DNA from: Tenericutes bacterium RIFOXYA12_FULL_35_10
GTDB lineage: Bacteria; Bacillota_I; Bacilli_A; Acholeplasmatales; Acholeplasmataceae
Direction of reading: 5' to 3'
DNA length: 47,951 nt
Assembly (NCBI GenBank): GCA_001830045.1
Contig: MIDA01000018.1
Span: 3,747 to 51,697, forward strand
Numbering within the stretch: the first letter of the stretch is position 1; each line of letters starts with the position of its first letter. The translations under genes and the position numbers were made by a program. The notes below the pieces were generated by a model, which was not told where the DNA came from, did no database searches, and worked only from the letters and a program-made list of their open reading frames with translations. Positions 1-8,076 of this stretch are shown piece by piece.

Positions 1-1
1 T

Positions 2-379
2 GTCAAACGAAGATTGGTGTTAATTCCATTATCAATTGGTGTAGGATTTGCGATATCCATTTCAATGCTTAGGATCATTATCCCAGGATTAGAACTATGG
101 CACATCTTATTACCTGGATATCTTTTATCACTTGCTATGATGTTTATCGTTCCTAAATTATTTGTGGGTATTGCCTTTGATGCGGGAGGCGTAGCGACCG
201 GACCGCTCACTGCAACCTTCACGTTAGCATTTGTTCAAGGAGCAGCGAATGCATATGATAGTGCAAGTGTTGTTATTGATGGTTTTGGTATGATTGCACT
301 CGTTGCTCTAGCCCCCATCATTACCTTACAAATTTTAGGTTTAGTTTATAAAATAAGAACAAGAAAGGCGGGTATCTAA
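2..379 (+). CDS. DUF1538 family membrane protein, C-terminal part (5' end outside window)
   Basis: The reading frame is open to the left edge, so this is the last ~125 residues of a longer gene; the TTG at 14 is probably not a real start. The segment is hydrophobic, with about four membrane helices, and carries the motif FDAGGVATGP followed by a further helix, which I recognise as typical of DUF1538 integral membrane proteins. No transport or enzyme activity is established for that family as far as I know. The gene stops one base before a tandem PII-like protein. DUF1538 genes often sit beside PII-like genes, so a nitrogen- or nucleotide-sensing regulated membrane function is a reasonable inference, not a demonstrated one. 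Confidence 0.75.
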   Translation, partial: VKRRLVLIPLSIGVGFAISISMLRIIIPGLELWHILLPGYLLSLAMMFIVPKLFVGIAFDAGGVATGPLTATFTLAFVQGAANAYDSASVVIDGFGMIALVALAPIITLQILGLVYKIRTRKAGI

Positions 380-380
380 C

Positions 381-1046
381 ATGGAAGATGTTGCAATGCT
401 TACAGATTATCAACTACTCGTTGTTATTGTAAATTTTGGATTAGGAAGTAAAGTGTTAAAAATATGCAAACAAGAAGGTATCCAAGGTGGCACTATCGTG
501 CTTGGAAAAGGAACACACCATCAACCTCTTCTTGAGTTTTTAGAACTTGCAGATACACGAAAAGAAGTTGTTTTGATGATTACTCCACTACGATATGTCA
601 ATAAAGCATTAGAAAGTTTAGATGAAAAACTTAAACTACATAAACCTAATCATGGTATCGCATTTGTGATTCCGGTGATGAAGTTTATGGGCATGGGAAA
701 ATATGATCGTGATTTCAAATCACATGAAGGAGGACACATTATGACTGAATATCAAGCAATCTTTACTGTTGTTGATAAAGGAAGAGGACAAGATGTTGTT
801 GATGCTGCAACGAAAGCAGGAGCTAAAGGAGCAACGATTATCGGTGCGAGAGGATCAGGCATTCATGAAACGAGCAAACTCTTTAATATGGAAGTAGAAC
901 CAGAAAAAGAAATGGTTTTAATTTTAGTGAAACATGACATTATTAAAGAAGTGATCGATCAAATATCAACAGATTTAGAACTTGAAAAGCCGGGTAATGG
1001 TATTCTATTTGTCCAAGAAGTCCATCAAACCTATGGCATTCGCTAA
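381..1046 (+). CDS. Tandem PII-like signalling protein
   Basis: 221 residues forming two repeats of roughly 110 residues (about 1-112 and 120-221), each resembling a PII (GlnB-like) ferredoxin-fold domain. The second repeat ends with the PII-like stretch KPGNGILFVQEV; the first has the matching KPNHGIAFVIPV. PII proteins normally act as trimers that sense nucleotides and metabolites and bind membrane transporters. Two domains in one chain is unusual for classical GlnB but fits the PII-like proteins found next to DUF1538. The start ATG at 381 follows AAGGCGG, one base after the upstream stop, and the stop overlaps the next gene (TAATG), so the three genes are co-transcribed. The ligand is unknown; the classical T-loop tyrosine is not evident. 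Confidence 0.75.
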   Translation: MEDVAMLTDYQLLVVIVNFGLGSKVLKICKQEGIQGGTIVLGKGTHHQPLLEFLELADTRKEVVLMITPLRYVNKALESLDEKLKLHKPNHGIAFVIPVMKFMGMGKYDRDFKSHEGGHIMTEYQAIFTVVDKGRGQDVVDAATKAGAKGATIIGARGSGIHETSKLFNMEVEPEKEMVLILVKHDIIKEVIDQISTDLELEKPGNGILFVQEVHQTYGIR

Positions 1047-2254
1047 TGACTAAAAAATATCGTTTTCTATACATTTTAATCTTACCTTTTCTGATTGGTT
1101 TCCTATATAGTTTTTTAGTGACATGGGGTTACTGGAAAACGTTTCGTGATGGTTTAAGTGAGGTTTCGTTGTTTTTCTATCCTTTAAGTTTTTTTATCAC
1201 ATTTTTTATTACACTTACGATTCATGAACTTGGTCATCTCATCACTTTTGTTATTCAAGGTGTAAAGATTAGAGCACTCTATCTCCATATGCTCATTTTC
1301 ATCAAAACGGACAAAGGATGGACAATCAAGTTTAAACCCAAATTATGGGCACTCATGGGAGGTTTTGTTATCCCTGATTTAGGTGAGATGAAAGATGATG
1401 AATCGTATCAAAAGAACTTAGTTGCATTTCGTAAATCATTAATTGTTGCGCCTTACGTGACCATTGCTTTTCTTATCCTTACTGTTCTTATCTTTTTACT
1501 ATCCATTATTTTAGGCTGGCCTTCGCTCATTATTGGACTTTACAGCCCCTTTACGCTTTTTACAATCATTCTGTCATTCTTTTATATCAAAAGCTTTAAA
1601 CTGTCAAATTCATGGTTTTATGGCGACTTTGTGGCTTATAAGAAGATGCAAGAAGATGAAATCTTTCAACTTGTTCAATTATCTCAATACCGTATGTTTT
1701 CATTAACGGAATCTAAACAGACAGATGACTACCTTTTTCAGCTTGTTGTTAAAGTGATTTTAGAGAAAGAACTTAAGTCAACAATGTTTCATCAACTTTT
1801 AATCTTAAATTATATTGAAGCTGTTTGCTATAACGCACATGAAGATCATCTTGGTGTCAGAGAAAAACTACTTCATTACCCCTTTAGTCCCCACTACCAC
1901 AGTGAGCAAGGTGTGATGCTACTTTATGATCTAGCTGTTTATTATTACCATTTAGGATTTGTCGAAAAGAGTTATCATTTATTAGAACAAATCAAGAAAA
2001 GAGCAAGCTCTAAAATCGATGAAAAATCGCTTTTATATTTGAGAAAAAAACATGAACATATTTTGCATATCAGCTATGATGAACCGTTCTTAAATCAAAA
2101 AGAACATATCAGAGTTCGCAACTCAAGTTTATATGAAGATCTAGTTGATTTTGAAAAGATGATGAAAGAAATGCATGATCCACTACCTTTTCAAATATGG
2201 GAAACTAAAGTTGATCTAATCAAAGAAGAAGATAACAAACAAAAAAGCGACTAA
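1046..2254 (+). CDS. Membrane protein with HELGH motif, putative M50-like metalloprotease
   Basis: 402 residues. There is a membrane helix at about 5-27, a second hydrophobic stretch at about 42-70 containing HELGH at 60-64 (an HExxH zinc-protease signature inside a helix, as in site-2 proteases), and further helices at about 133-185. A long hydrophilic C-terminal half (about 200-402) looks soluble and helical. The distal M50 aspartate motif (LDG/NxxPxxxxDG) is not obvious; YGDF near residue 193 is only a candidate. The layout 'HELGH - short soluble loop - GG - helices' resembles uncharacterised M50-like proteins of Bacillota. It overlaps the PII-like gene by one base, so it is translationally coupled to it. 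Protease activity is inferred. Confidence 0.6.
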   Translation: MTKKYRFLYILILPFLIGFLYSFLVTWGYWKTFRDGLSEVSLFFYPLSFFITFFITLTIHELGHLITFVIQGVKIRALYLHMLIFIKTDKGWTIKFKPKLWALMGGFVIPDLGEMKDDESYQKNLVAFRKSLIVAPYVTIAFLILTVLIFLLSIILGWPSLIIGLYSPFTLFTIILSFFYIKSFKLSNSWFYGDFVAYKKMQEDEIFQLVQLSQYRMFSLTESKQTDDYLFQLVVKVILEKELKSTMFHQLLILNYIEAVCYNAHEDHLGVREKLLHYPFSPHYHSEQGVMLLYDLAVYYYHLGFVEKSYHLLEQIKKRASSKIDEKSLLYLRKKHEHILHISYDEPFLNQKEHIRVRNSSLYEDLVDFEKMMKEMHDPLPFQIWETKVDLIKEEDNKQKSD

Positions 2255-2271
2255 ATAAGTCGCTTGTTTTT
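2245..2271. terminator. Bidirectional intrinsic terminator (HELGH gene / tRNA-Thr)
   Basis: A perfect 8-bp stem AAGCGACT/AGTCGCTT with a five-base loop. It is followed by GTTTTT on the plus strand and by TTTTTT on the minus strand. It closes the plus-strand operon (the stop codon lies inside the stem) and also ends the minus-strand tRNA transcript. Confidence 0.85.
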
Positions 2272-2275
2272 ATCA

Positions 2276-2349
2276 TGGTGCCCCCAGCGAGAATCGAACT
2301 TGCAATTCAGCCTTACCATGGCTGCGTTATACCATTTAACTATAGGGGC
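2276..2349 (-). tRNA. tRNA-Thr (anticodon GGU), CCA encoded
   Basis: 74 nt on the minus strand. The acceptor stem is GCCCCTA/TGGGGGC (one G-U), the D stem GTTA/TAAC with GG in the loop, and the anticodon stem CAGCC/GGCTG with loop ATGGTAA, giving anticodon GGT (reads ACU/ACC, threonine). The T arm is GCAAG-TTCGATT-CTCGC, with one A-C mismatch at the third pair. The discriminator A and CCA are encoded. It is a single tRNA with its own promoter and terminator. Confidence 0.9.
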
Positions 2350-2369
2350 GAATGTTTCATGCAATATCG

Positions 2370-2398
2370 ATTTTAACTGAAAGAAAGATATAAGTCAA
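2370..2398 (-). promoter_or_regulatory. Promoter of tRNA-Thr
   Basis: On the minus strand, -35 TTGACT (2393-2398), a 17-base spacer, and -10 TAAAAT (2370-2375), about 20 bases before the tRNA 5' end. This is a close sigma-70/SigA match. Confidence 0.8.
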
Positions 2399-2476
2399 TC
2401 AAAAATCTCAAAAAAAGATGAAAGCATGAAAAAAAGTCCAACTATCTTTTATTACATAAAAAAGAATTTCAGATGA

Positions 2477-2482
2477 TATAAT
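2477..2482 (+). promoter_or_regulatory. Probable -10 box for the endonuclease I gene
   Basis: TATAAT lies 29 bases before the start codon at 2511. The best upstream partner is a weak TTACAT about 19 bases away, so only the -10 element is convincing. Confidence 0.45.
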
Positions 2483-2510
2483 AAACTTAATTCATCGAAG
2501 GGAGAATCAT

Positions 2511-3485
2511 ATGGCTAAAAGAACGTATCGAAAAAGATCAACGAGGGGTAGAAGATCAGTAAAGCAGCAGATCATTTCAATTTTAGTCTTAGCTGTTTTA
2601 GCATTTCTTGTCTACTACTTTTTACCTGAAGAAAACGAGGTACCAACACCCTCATATTCCACCTACCAAAATGAAGAAGGTTTTTATTATTATCAGTCTG
2701 TAGGTAGCGAAGATTATACCTATGATGCCAGAAATTTAATTGGTGAAGCACTGATGAGTGAACTGAATACGATAACGAATGCAACAAAAACATTGATTAC
2801 CTATGGTGATGCCAGATATGCACTTGAAACCGTGGATCGAGATTTAACTGAAGCAGAAAAGTTATGGGGTGCCTATACATCAACGATGATTAATGCTGTT
2901 TGGGATGCGGGTGATACCTGGGATAGAGAACACGTATGGCCAAATTCAAGACTCGGTTTAGATAGAATATCTAACACACAAAGAAGTATCGCAAGTGACT
3001 TGCATAATTTAAGAGCAGCAACAGGTTCGATTAATTCTTCAAAAAGTGACCGTTTCTTTTCAAGTGGTTCTGGTGAAGCAACCATCACTGATGACGGAGG
3101 TTTTTATCCAGGAGATGATCACAGAGGTGATGTTGCACGCATTTTATTTTACATGGCAACAACCTATGAAGAACTCGTATTAACCGATGATCTTGAATTA
3201 CTCTTGGATGAAACAGATCATTACACAGTTGAAGGTGCCCGGATGGGTCAACTCAGTTTACTCATTGAATGGCATAAACTAGATCCTGTTTCTGATTTTG
3301 AAAAAGCAAGAAATGAACGTATTTCTGAAATACAAGGAAATCGTAACCCGTTTATTGATAGACCTGAGTTTGTGCATCTGATTTGGGAAGGAAAAACGAT
3401 TGGTGATCTCGAAAAACCAGTTGCAGAAACAAGTATTCAAACACATATGTTCTATGTACTTATGGAAAGAAGATGGATGTTATGA
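2511..3485 (+). CDS. Membrane-anchored endonuclease I family nuclease
   Basis: 324 residues. A very basic N-terminus (about 1-18) is followed by one membrane helix at about 21-41, so the catalytic part (about 55-300) should lie outside the cell, anchored to the membrane. The core WDREHVWPNSRLG is the beta-beta-alpha metal (His-Me finger) motif of the EndoI/NucM family (PF04231); the HDLHNL-like segment is here SDLHNLRAAT, followed by the acidic GDDHRGDVARI, which also fits. EndoI enzymes cut DNA and sometimes RNA non-specifically, here presumably for nutrient scavenging. The start ATG at 2511 has GGGAG six bases upstream. The gene overlaps the next one through ATGA. Confidence 0.85.
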   Translation: MAKRTYRKRSTRGRRSVKQQIISILVLAVLAFLVYYFLPEENEVPTPSYSTYQNEEGFYYYQSVGSEDYTYDARNLIGEALMSELNTITNATKTLITYGDARYALETVDRDLTEAEKLWGAYTSTMINAVWDAGDTWDREHVWPNSRLGLDRISNTQRSIASDLHNLRAATGSINSSKSDRFFSSGSGEATITDDGGFYPGDDHRGDVARILFYMATTYEELVLTDDLELLLDETDHYTVEGARMGQLSLLIEWHKLDPVSDFEKARNERISEIQGNRNPFIDRPEFVHLIWEGKTIGDLEKPVAETSIQTHMFYVLMERRWML

Positions 3486-3880
3486 GTTCATACACATTAA
3501 AAAAAGGCACATACCTCGTTTCAGATCCAGCCATGATTATCAAAAAAACGATGGATGCACGATCTCTTTATGAAACACTTTGGGAAGTTTTCTATCAAAA
3601 TCCCAAAGAATTTCAACAACTCATTATTGAGAACGTTCAATTTTTAATTACGAGAACGGCTGAAGGTGATGGGATATATAACGGTGTTGGTACAGATTCA
3701 GGCACTATCATGATTATCTCAGTTGATGATCACATTCATGACGAAAGATTAAATCTTGATCTTGACAGAAGAGGTATGTTAACCCTAAGATTAGATGAAG
3801 AAATGACGGTTGAAATGAAAAGATATAATCTTTATTTTTCAAATAGTATTCAAATCATAACGAATAGTGTCGATCTCTAA
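3482..3880 (+). CDS. Hypothetical protein coupled to endonuclease I
   Basis: 132 residues from ATG 3482, which overlaps the nuclease stop codon as ATGA; an in-frame ATG at 3473 is the alternative. There is no signal peptide or membrane helix. Two short segments stand out: GTYLVSDP near the N-terminus, and TAEGDGIYNGVGTDSG near the middle. Together they recall an uncharacterised bacterial/phage family with the pattern GxYxxxDP ... GDGxY ... DxG (from memory, not searched). The tight coupling with a secreted-type nuclease suggests a linked role, perhaps inhibition or folding, but nothing in the sequence shows this. Confidence 0.6.
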   Translation: MSSYTLKKGTYLVSDPAMIIKKTMDARSLYETLWEVFYQNPKEFQQLIIENVQFLITRTAEGDGIYNGVGTDSGTIMIISVDDHIHDERLNLDLDRRGMLTLRLDEEMTVEMKRYNLYFSNSIQIITNSVDL

Positions 3881-3906
3881 ATAGCCCAAAAAGGCTATTT
3901 TTTTTA
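3879..3906 (+). terminator. Intrinsic terminator after the endonuclease I pair
   Basis: Stem AAATAGCC/GGCTATTT (8 bp) with loop CAAAAA, followed by six more T. Confidence 0.85.
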
Positions 3907-3910
3907 AGAT

Positions 3911-3945
3911 TTGACTTACGATTGAACATCAACATATGTTATATT
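3911..3945 (+). promoter_or_regulatory. Promoter of the heterodimeric ABC exporter operon
   Basis: TTGACT at 3911-3916 is followed after 18 bases by TATGTT. An alternative is the extended -10 TG-T-TATATT at 3937-3945. Which one is used cannot be settled by eye. Confidence 0.55.
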
Positions 3946-3969
3946 ACTTGTGTGAGGATGTGAAGCATC

Positions 3970-5706
3970 ATGAAAATGATTTTAAGACTTGTAAAACCTT
4001 ACTGGCAGATGCTGGTCATTTCTTTATCGTTCAAATCAGTTGGGGCACTTGCTGATTTGTTTTTACCTTGGCTTATTGCCTATATGATTGATAAAGAAAT
4101 TCCAAGACTCAGAGCACTCGAAAATCAGAGTTTAACATCACTTTACCTTTTAGGTGGATTGATGGTTTTAATCGCTTTTTTAGGTTTATATTTAAATGTT
4201 GCAGCCAACAGAAAAGCTGAAATGATTGCAGCACTATCTGTCAAAGGTTTAAGACATGATTTGTTTTCTAAAATTGAAAGGTTATCAGCTAATCAAGTAG
4301 ATCATTTAACGAGACCATCATTAATCTCAAGAATGACTACAGATACCTATAATATGTATAATGCTACAGCAAGTATGCAACGACTCGGTGTTAGAGCTCC
4401 TGTTTTACTGATTGGGGGCATTTTAATGTCGCTCCTTTTAGACCCTGTACTGACGTTAATTATGGTTGGCATGTTACCTCTTATTATCATTATTGTGTAT
4501 TATTCATCAAAAAAAGGGATTCCACTTTATAAATCAAGTCAGGGTTTTGTTGATCAACTCGTTCGAAAATTAAGAGAATATGTGGCTGGTGCAAGAGTTG
4601 TTCGCGCATTATCGATGAGTGATCATGAAAATGAAATGTTTGATCAAGCTAATCAAAAAACAGTTCAAGCAGAATTAAAAGCAAACATCTCGATGGCTAA
4701 AATTAATCCAATGATGCATGCCGTCATGAACGTGGGACTTGTCTTTGTCTTAATCGCAGGTGCTTATCGTTTAAACGAAGGTCAAACTGAAATCGGACAA
4801 ATCATGGCGTTTGTTACCTATTTTACGATTATTTTGAATGCGATGATGTCGATTACACGCGTCTTTGTTTTATCATCAAGAGCTACAGCATCAGCTGAGC
4901 GTATTGATGAGGTTTTAAATATGCCTGAAGATTTAATCGATGGTGTTGAAGAAATTGAAAAGAAAAGGGATATCCCTCATATCGAGTTTAGAAATGTATC
5001 ATTTTCTTATAATCAAAAAGAAAGCAACCTAAAAAATATCAGTTTCAAACTTTATCAAGGTCAAACCCTAGGTATTATTGGTGCGACTGGTTCAGGTAAA
5101 ACGACATTGATTCATTTACTCATGCGTTTTTATGATGTCGATGAGGGTGAAATCTTAGTTTATGGAAAAAACATTAAAACATTAAAACAACATGATTTAC
5201 GAAAATCGATTGGTGTCGTTTTTCAAAATGACTTAATCTTTGCCGATAGTATTTATGGCAATATTCAGTTTAACCGAAGTGGTATCGAAGATCATGATAT
5301 TGAAGTTGCAACCAAAGTCGCACAAGCTGAGTTCATCTACGAAAAAGAAAATGAGATGTCACATCAAATGGCGCAGCGTGGGATGAATTTATCGGGTGGA
5401 CAAAAACAAAGAGTTTTAATTGCAAGAGCTATTGCAGGTAAACCTGATATTATCATCTTAGATGATGCATCTTCAGCATTAGACTACAAGACAGATATGA
5501 ATATGCGTAAAGCTTTAAAAAAGGAATTAAAACAAACAACTATGATTATTATTGCACAACGTATCGCATCTTTAAGAGATTCTGATTTGATCTTACTCGT
5601 TGATGATGGCAAGATTATCGGTGCAGGAACTCATCAAGAACTTATGACAACTTCGAGCATTTATCAAGAGATTGCTTATTACCAGTTAGGAGGTGAGCGC
5701 TCATGA
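3970..5706 (+). CDS. ABC exporter half-transporter, degenerate-site subunit
   Basis: 578 residues. The N-terminal type IV exporter membrane domain (about 1-310) has six helices; the nucleotide-binding domain follows at about 325-578. Walker A GATGSGKTT lies at about 371-379 and a canonical signature LSGGQKQ at about 473. The Walker B aspartate is followed by Asp instead of Glu (ILDDASSALD), and the switch histidine is replaced by Gln (IAQR, about 529). These two changes mark the non-hydrolysing half of heterodimeric exporters such as BmrC and TM287. It pairs with the next gene, overlapping it by four bases. The substrate is unknown; drugs or lipids are typical for the family. Confidence 0.9.
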   Translation: MKMILRLVKPYWQMLVISLSFKSVGALADLFLPWLIAYMIDKEIPRLRALENQSLTSLYLLGGLMVLIAFLGLYLNVAANRKAEMIAALSVKGLRHDLFSKIERLSANQVDHLTRPSLISRMTTDTYNMYNATASMQRLGVRAPVLLIGGILMSLLLDPVLTLIMVGMLPLIIIIVYYSSKKGIPLYKSSQGFVDQLVRKLREYVAGARVVRALSMSDHENEMFDQANQKTVQAELKANISMAKINPMMHAVMNVGLVFVLIAGAYRLNEGQTEIGQIMAFVTYFTIILNAMMSITRVFVLSSRATASAERIDEVLNMPEDLIDGVEEIEKKRDIPHIEFRNVSFSYNQKESNLKNISFKLYQGQTLGIIGATGSGKTTLIHLLMRFYDVDEGEILVYGKNIKTLKQHDLRKSIGVVFQNDLIFADSIYGNIQFNRSGIEDHDIEVATKVAQAEFIYEKENEMSHQMAQRGMNLSGGQKQRVLIARAIAGKPDIIILDDASSALDYKTDMNMRKALKKELKQTTMIIIAQRIASLRDSDLILLVDDGKIIGAGTHQELMTTSSIYQEIAYYQLGGERS

Positions 5707-7484
5707 TGTATGCAGGAAAACAAGGTAGAGGAAGAAATGATGGTTCAGATAAAGTAAAAAATAGAGGGTATGTTTTAAAACGTTTATGGCAATATCTTTA
5801 TTTTTATCGTAAAAAATTATTTATCGCTATCTTTTTCACGATTTTCTCCAACGTTTTATCACTCGTAGGACCCTATTTATCAGGTCAAACCATTTCCGCG
5901 ATGGAAGATGGTGTTGATTTCAACAAAGTTTTCTTATTTGCTGGATTGATGATCTTATTTTATCTACTCAGTGCACTCATCAGTTACATCTTATCCATTC
6001 AAATGACAAAGATTTCTCAAAGTGTAACGTATAAGATGCGAAAAGATTTGTTCGATAAATTAAACCGTGTGTCGATTTCTTATTTTGATCAAAATCAAAC
6101 GGGTGATATCATATCAAGAATGAGTTATGACATCGATACGATTAATACATCGTTAGCAAATGATGTGGTCAGCACATTCACATCTGTGATCACCGTTGTC
6201 ATATCTTTAGTGATGATGATCTTAATGTCACGCGTCTTAGTTTTAGTCTTTGTGATCACCGTTCCGATTTCGATTATTATCACGCGCGTACTTTCTAAAA
6301 TTGTAAAAAAGAAATATCGTGTTCGTAATCAAAAGTTAGGTGAACTGAACGGATTTGCTGAAGAAATGATTACAGGACAACGCACCATTCAATCTTATGT
6401 TCAAGAAGATGCAGTTTTAAAGAAGTTTGATGAGATTAACGAAGCTGCTTCAAAAGCATCTTATGAATCAGGATACTATTCAACATCAGTAGGTCCATCT
6501 GTTAACTTTATTTCAAACTTATCTGTAGCTCTAGTTGGTGTCTTTGGGGGTATACTCTATTTCTTTACACGTATCTCGATTGGTAACCTAACATCATTTA
6601 CTTTATATTCAAGACGTTTCTCGGGTCCGATTAATCAGTTTTCAAATATAATGGCAGATATTCAAAGCGCACTTGCTGCAGCTGAAAGAGTTTTTAATGT
6701 CATTGACCATGAGGATGAGCCTAAAGATGTTGTAGACGCACTTGATTATCAAGAAGTCCATGGTGATATTTCGTTTAAACATGTTACCTTTGGGTATTTA
6801 CCCGAACAAAAAGTATTAAAAGATGTGAGTTTTCATGCAAAACAAGGACAAGTCATCGCCATTGTCGGACCTACAGGTGCAGGGAAAACGACTTTAGTGA
6901 ATTTGTTGATGCGGTTTTATGATGTTGATCAAGGAAAGATTATGCTTGATCATCATGAAACGAGAACTTTAACACGAAAAAGTCTAAGACGTGCATTCTC
7001 TATGGTCTTACAAGATACATGGATCTTCCATGGAAGCGTTTATGACAATATCGCTTACGGTAATGGTGAAGTCTCTAGATTAGAAGTCGAAGAAGCAGCG
7101 AAGAAAGCAAGAATTCATTCTTTCATCAGTCATTTACCCGAAGGTTATGATACGATTTTAACGGACGAAGGAATGAATATTTCAAAAGGACAAAAACAAT
7201 TATTAGTCATTGCACGTGCGATGTTATCTAAAACTAAGATGTTAATCTTAGATGAGGCGACATCCAATGTCGATACACATACTGAAGTTCAAATCCAAAA
7301 AGCGATGTTAGCACTCATGGAAAATAAAACGACCTTTGTCATTGCACATCGTTTATCAACTATCCAAAATGCAGACATGATTCTCGTCGTTAAAGATGGC
7401 GATATCATAGAACAGGGTAATCATCAACAGCTGATTGATAAACAAGGCTTTTACAACGAACTCTACCAAAGTCAATTTACATAA
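5703..7484 (+). CDS. ABC exporter half-transporter, catalytic-site subunit
   Basis: 593 residues with a hydrophilic N-terminal tail of about 25 residues, six membrane helices and a C-terminal ATPase domain. Walker A is GPTGAGKTT (about 389), Walker B LILDEATSN has the catalytic Glu, and the switch His is intact (IAHRLS). Its signature, however, reads ISKGQ instead of LSGGQ. This is the complement of the defects in the upstream subunit: one composite ATP site is canonical and one degenerate, as in BmrD/TM288. The start ATG at 5703 overlaps the upstream stop (ATGA) behind a strong AGGAGGTGA; ATG 5706 is also possible. No clear terminator follows. Confidence 0.9.
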   Translation: MMYAGKQGRGRNDGSDKVKNRGYVLKRLWQYLYFYRKKLFIAIFFTIFSNVLSLVGPYLSGQTISAMEDGVDFNKVFLFAGLMILFYLLSALISYILSIQMTKISQSVTYKMRKDLFDKLNRVSISYFDQNQTGDIISRMSYDIDTINTSLANDVVSTFTSVITVVISLVMMILMSRVLVLVFVITVPISIIITRVLSKIVKKKYRVRNQKLGELNGFAEEMITGQRTIQSYVQEDAVLKKFDEINEAASKASYESGYYSTSVGPSVNFISNLSVALVGVFGGILYFFTRISIGNLTSFTLYSRRFSGPINQFSNIMADIQSALAAAERVFNVIDHEDEPKDVVDALDYQEVHGDISFKHVTFGYLPEQKVLKDVSFHAKQGQVIAIVGPTGAGKTTLVNLLMRFYDVDQGKIMLDHHETRTLTRKSLRRAFSMVLQDTWIFHGSVYDNIAYGNGEVSRLEVEEAAKKARIHSFISHLPEGYDTILTDEGMNISKGQKQLLVIARAMLSKTKMLILDEATSNVDTHTEVQIQKAMLALMENKTTFVIAHRLSTIQNADMILVVKDGDIIEQGNHQQLIDKQGFYNELYQSQFT

Positions 7485-7506
7485 TATGTTTTCTTTGATT
7501 ATTTCC

Positions 7507-7535
7507 TTGTGTTTTATGTATTGAGTGTGTATAAT
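7507..7535 (+). promoter_or_regulatory. Promoter of the cold-shock gene
   Basis: -35 TTGTGT (7507-7512), a 17-base spacer, and -10 TATAAT (7530-7535). The predicted 5' UTR is only about 40 bases, shorter than the long structured leaders of E. coli cspA. Confidence 0.75.
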
Positions 7536-7582
7536 AGAAATAGGCATTCAGTTGCTAAGTATAAGTTTAAGGAGTATCGTAA

Positions 7583-7780
7583 ATGAAAGGCGTAGTAAAA
7601 TGGTTTGACGCTGATAAGGGATATGGATTTATCTCTTCAGCTGAAGGTAAGGACATTTTTGTACACTTCAGTGCAATTCAAATTGAAGGTTACAAAACAT
7701 TAGCAGAAGGCGACCAAGTAGAATTCGAAGTCAAGAACGGCGATCGCGGCCCACAAGCAGCAAACGTTCGTAAGGCGTAA
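7583..7780 (+). CDS. Cold-shock protein (CspA/CspB family)
   Basis: 65 residues, the usual length for a single cold-shock domain. RNP1 is KGYGFI (about 13-18) and RNP2 is DIFVHF (about 25-30), both with the aromatic residues that stack on single-stranded nucleic acid. The family works as an RNA chaperone that melts secondary structure and supports translation and antitermination. The ATG at 7583 follows AAGGAGT. The gene is monocistronic, with its own promoter and terminator. Confidence 0.95.
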   Translation: MKGVVKWFDADKGYGFISSAEGKDIFVHFSAIQIEGYKTLAEGDQVEFEVKNGDRGPQAANVRKA

Positions 7781-7798
7781 ATTTTAAAAGGTAGTAAT

Positions 7799-7832
7799 GG
7801 GGATCCACTTTAGGGTCCCCCTTCTATTTCTT
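7799..7832 (+). terminator. Terminator after the cold-shock gene
   Basis: Stem GGGGATCC/GGGTCCCC (8 bp with one G-U pair), loop ACTTTA, then a C/T-rich tail (CTTCTATTTCTT) rather than a pure T run, so it may be leaky. Confidence 0.65.
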
Positions 7833-7873
7833 ATGGGGTAAAACGTTTTCATTAAAACGAATCCATTTTTTGT

Positions 7874-7902
7874 TTGACATGAGGTGCAATCTATCATACA
7901 AT
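7874..7902 (+). promoter_or_regulatory. Promoter of the lysine riboswitch operon
   Basis: Consensus -35 TTGACA (7874-7879), a 17-base spacer, and -10 TACAAT (7897-7902). Transcription should begin near 7909, just before the aptamer. Confidence 0.85.
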
Positions 7903-7920
7903 AGACCCATACAATTTAAA

Positions 7921-8076
7921 AGCATAGAGGTAGCGATGTAAAAGAGTATGATTTGGAGCCGGCAGGCAATGAAAAATCAGAAAGGTAGCCATCGCCGAAT
8001 GAACGTCTGGGCACAGATGAACTCATGGGGTTATAGGGAACACTTATAACACTCCTACGAAAGTAGAGGCGCTAGC
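7921..8076 (+). promoter_or_regulatory. Lysine riboswitch (L-box) aptamer
   Basis: The junction and helix sequences match the L-box pattern: AGAGGTAGCGA, AAGAGTATG, TTTGGAG, CAGAAAGG, ATCGCCGAA and AGAGGCGCTAG occur in the order seen in the lysC leader of Bacillus. Five helices can be drawn: P1 GC(A)TAG/CTAGC; P2 GCGATG/CATCGC with GATTT/AAATC above it; P3 ATGA/TCAT plus TCTG/CAGA; P4 GTTATA/TATAAC; P5 CTAC-GAAA-GTAG. It lies between a strong promoter and an amino-acid ABC importer operon, so lysine-dependent repression of uptake is the expected role. Confidence 0.88.
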
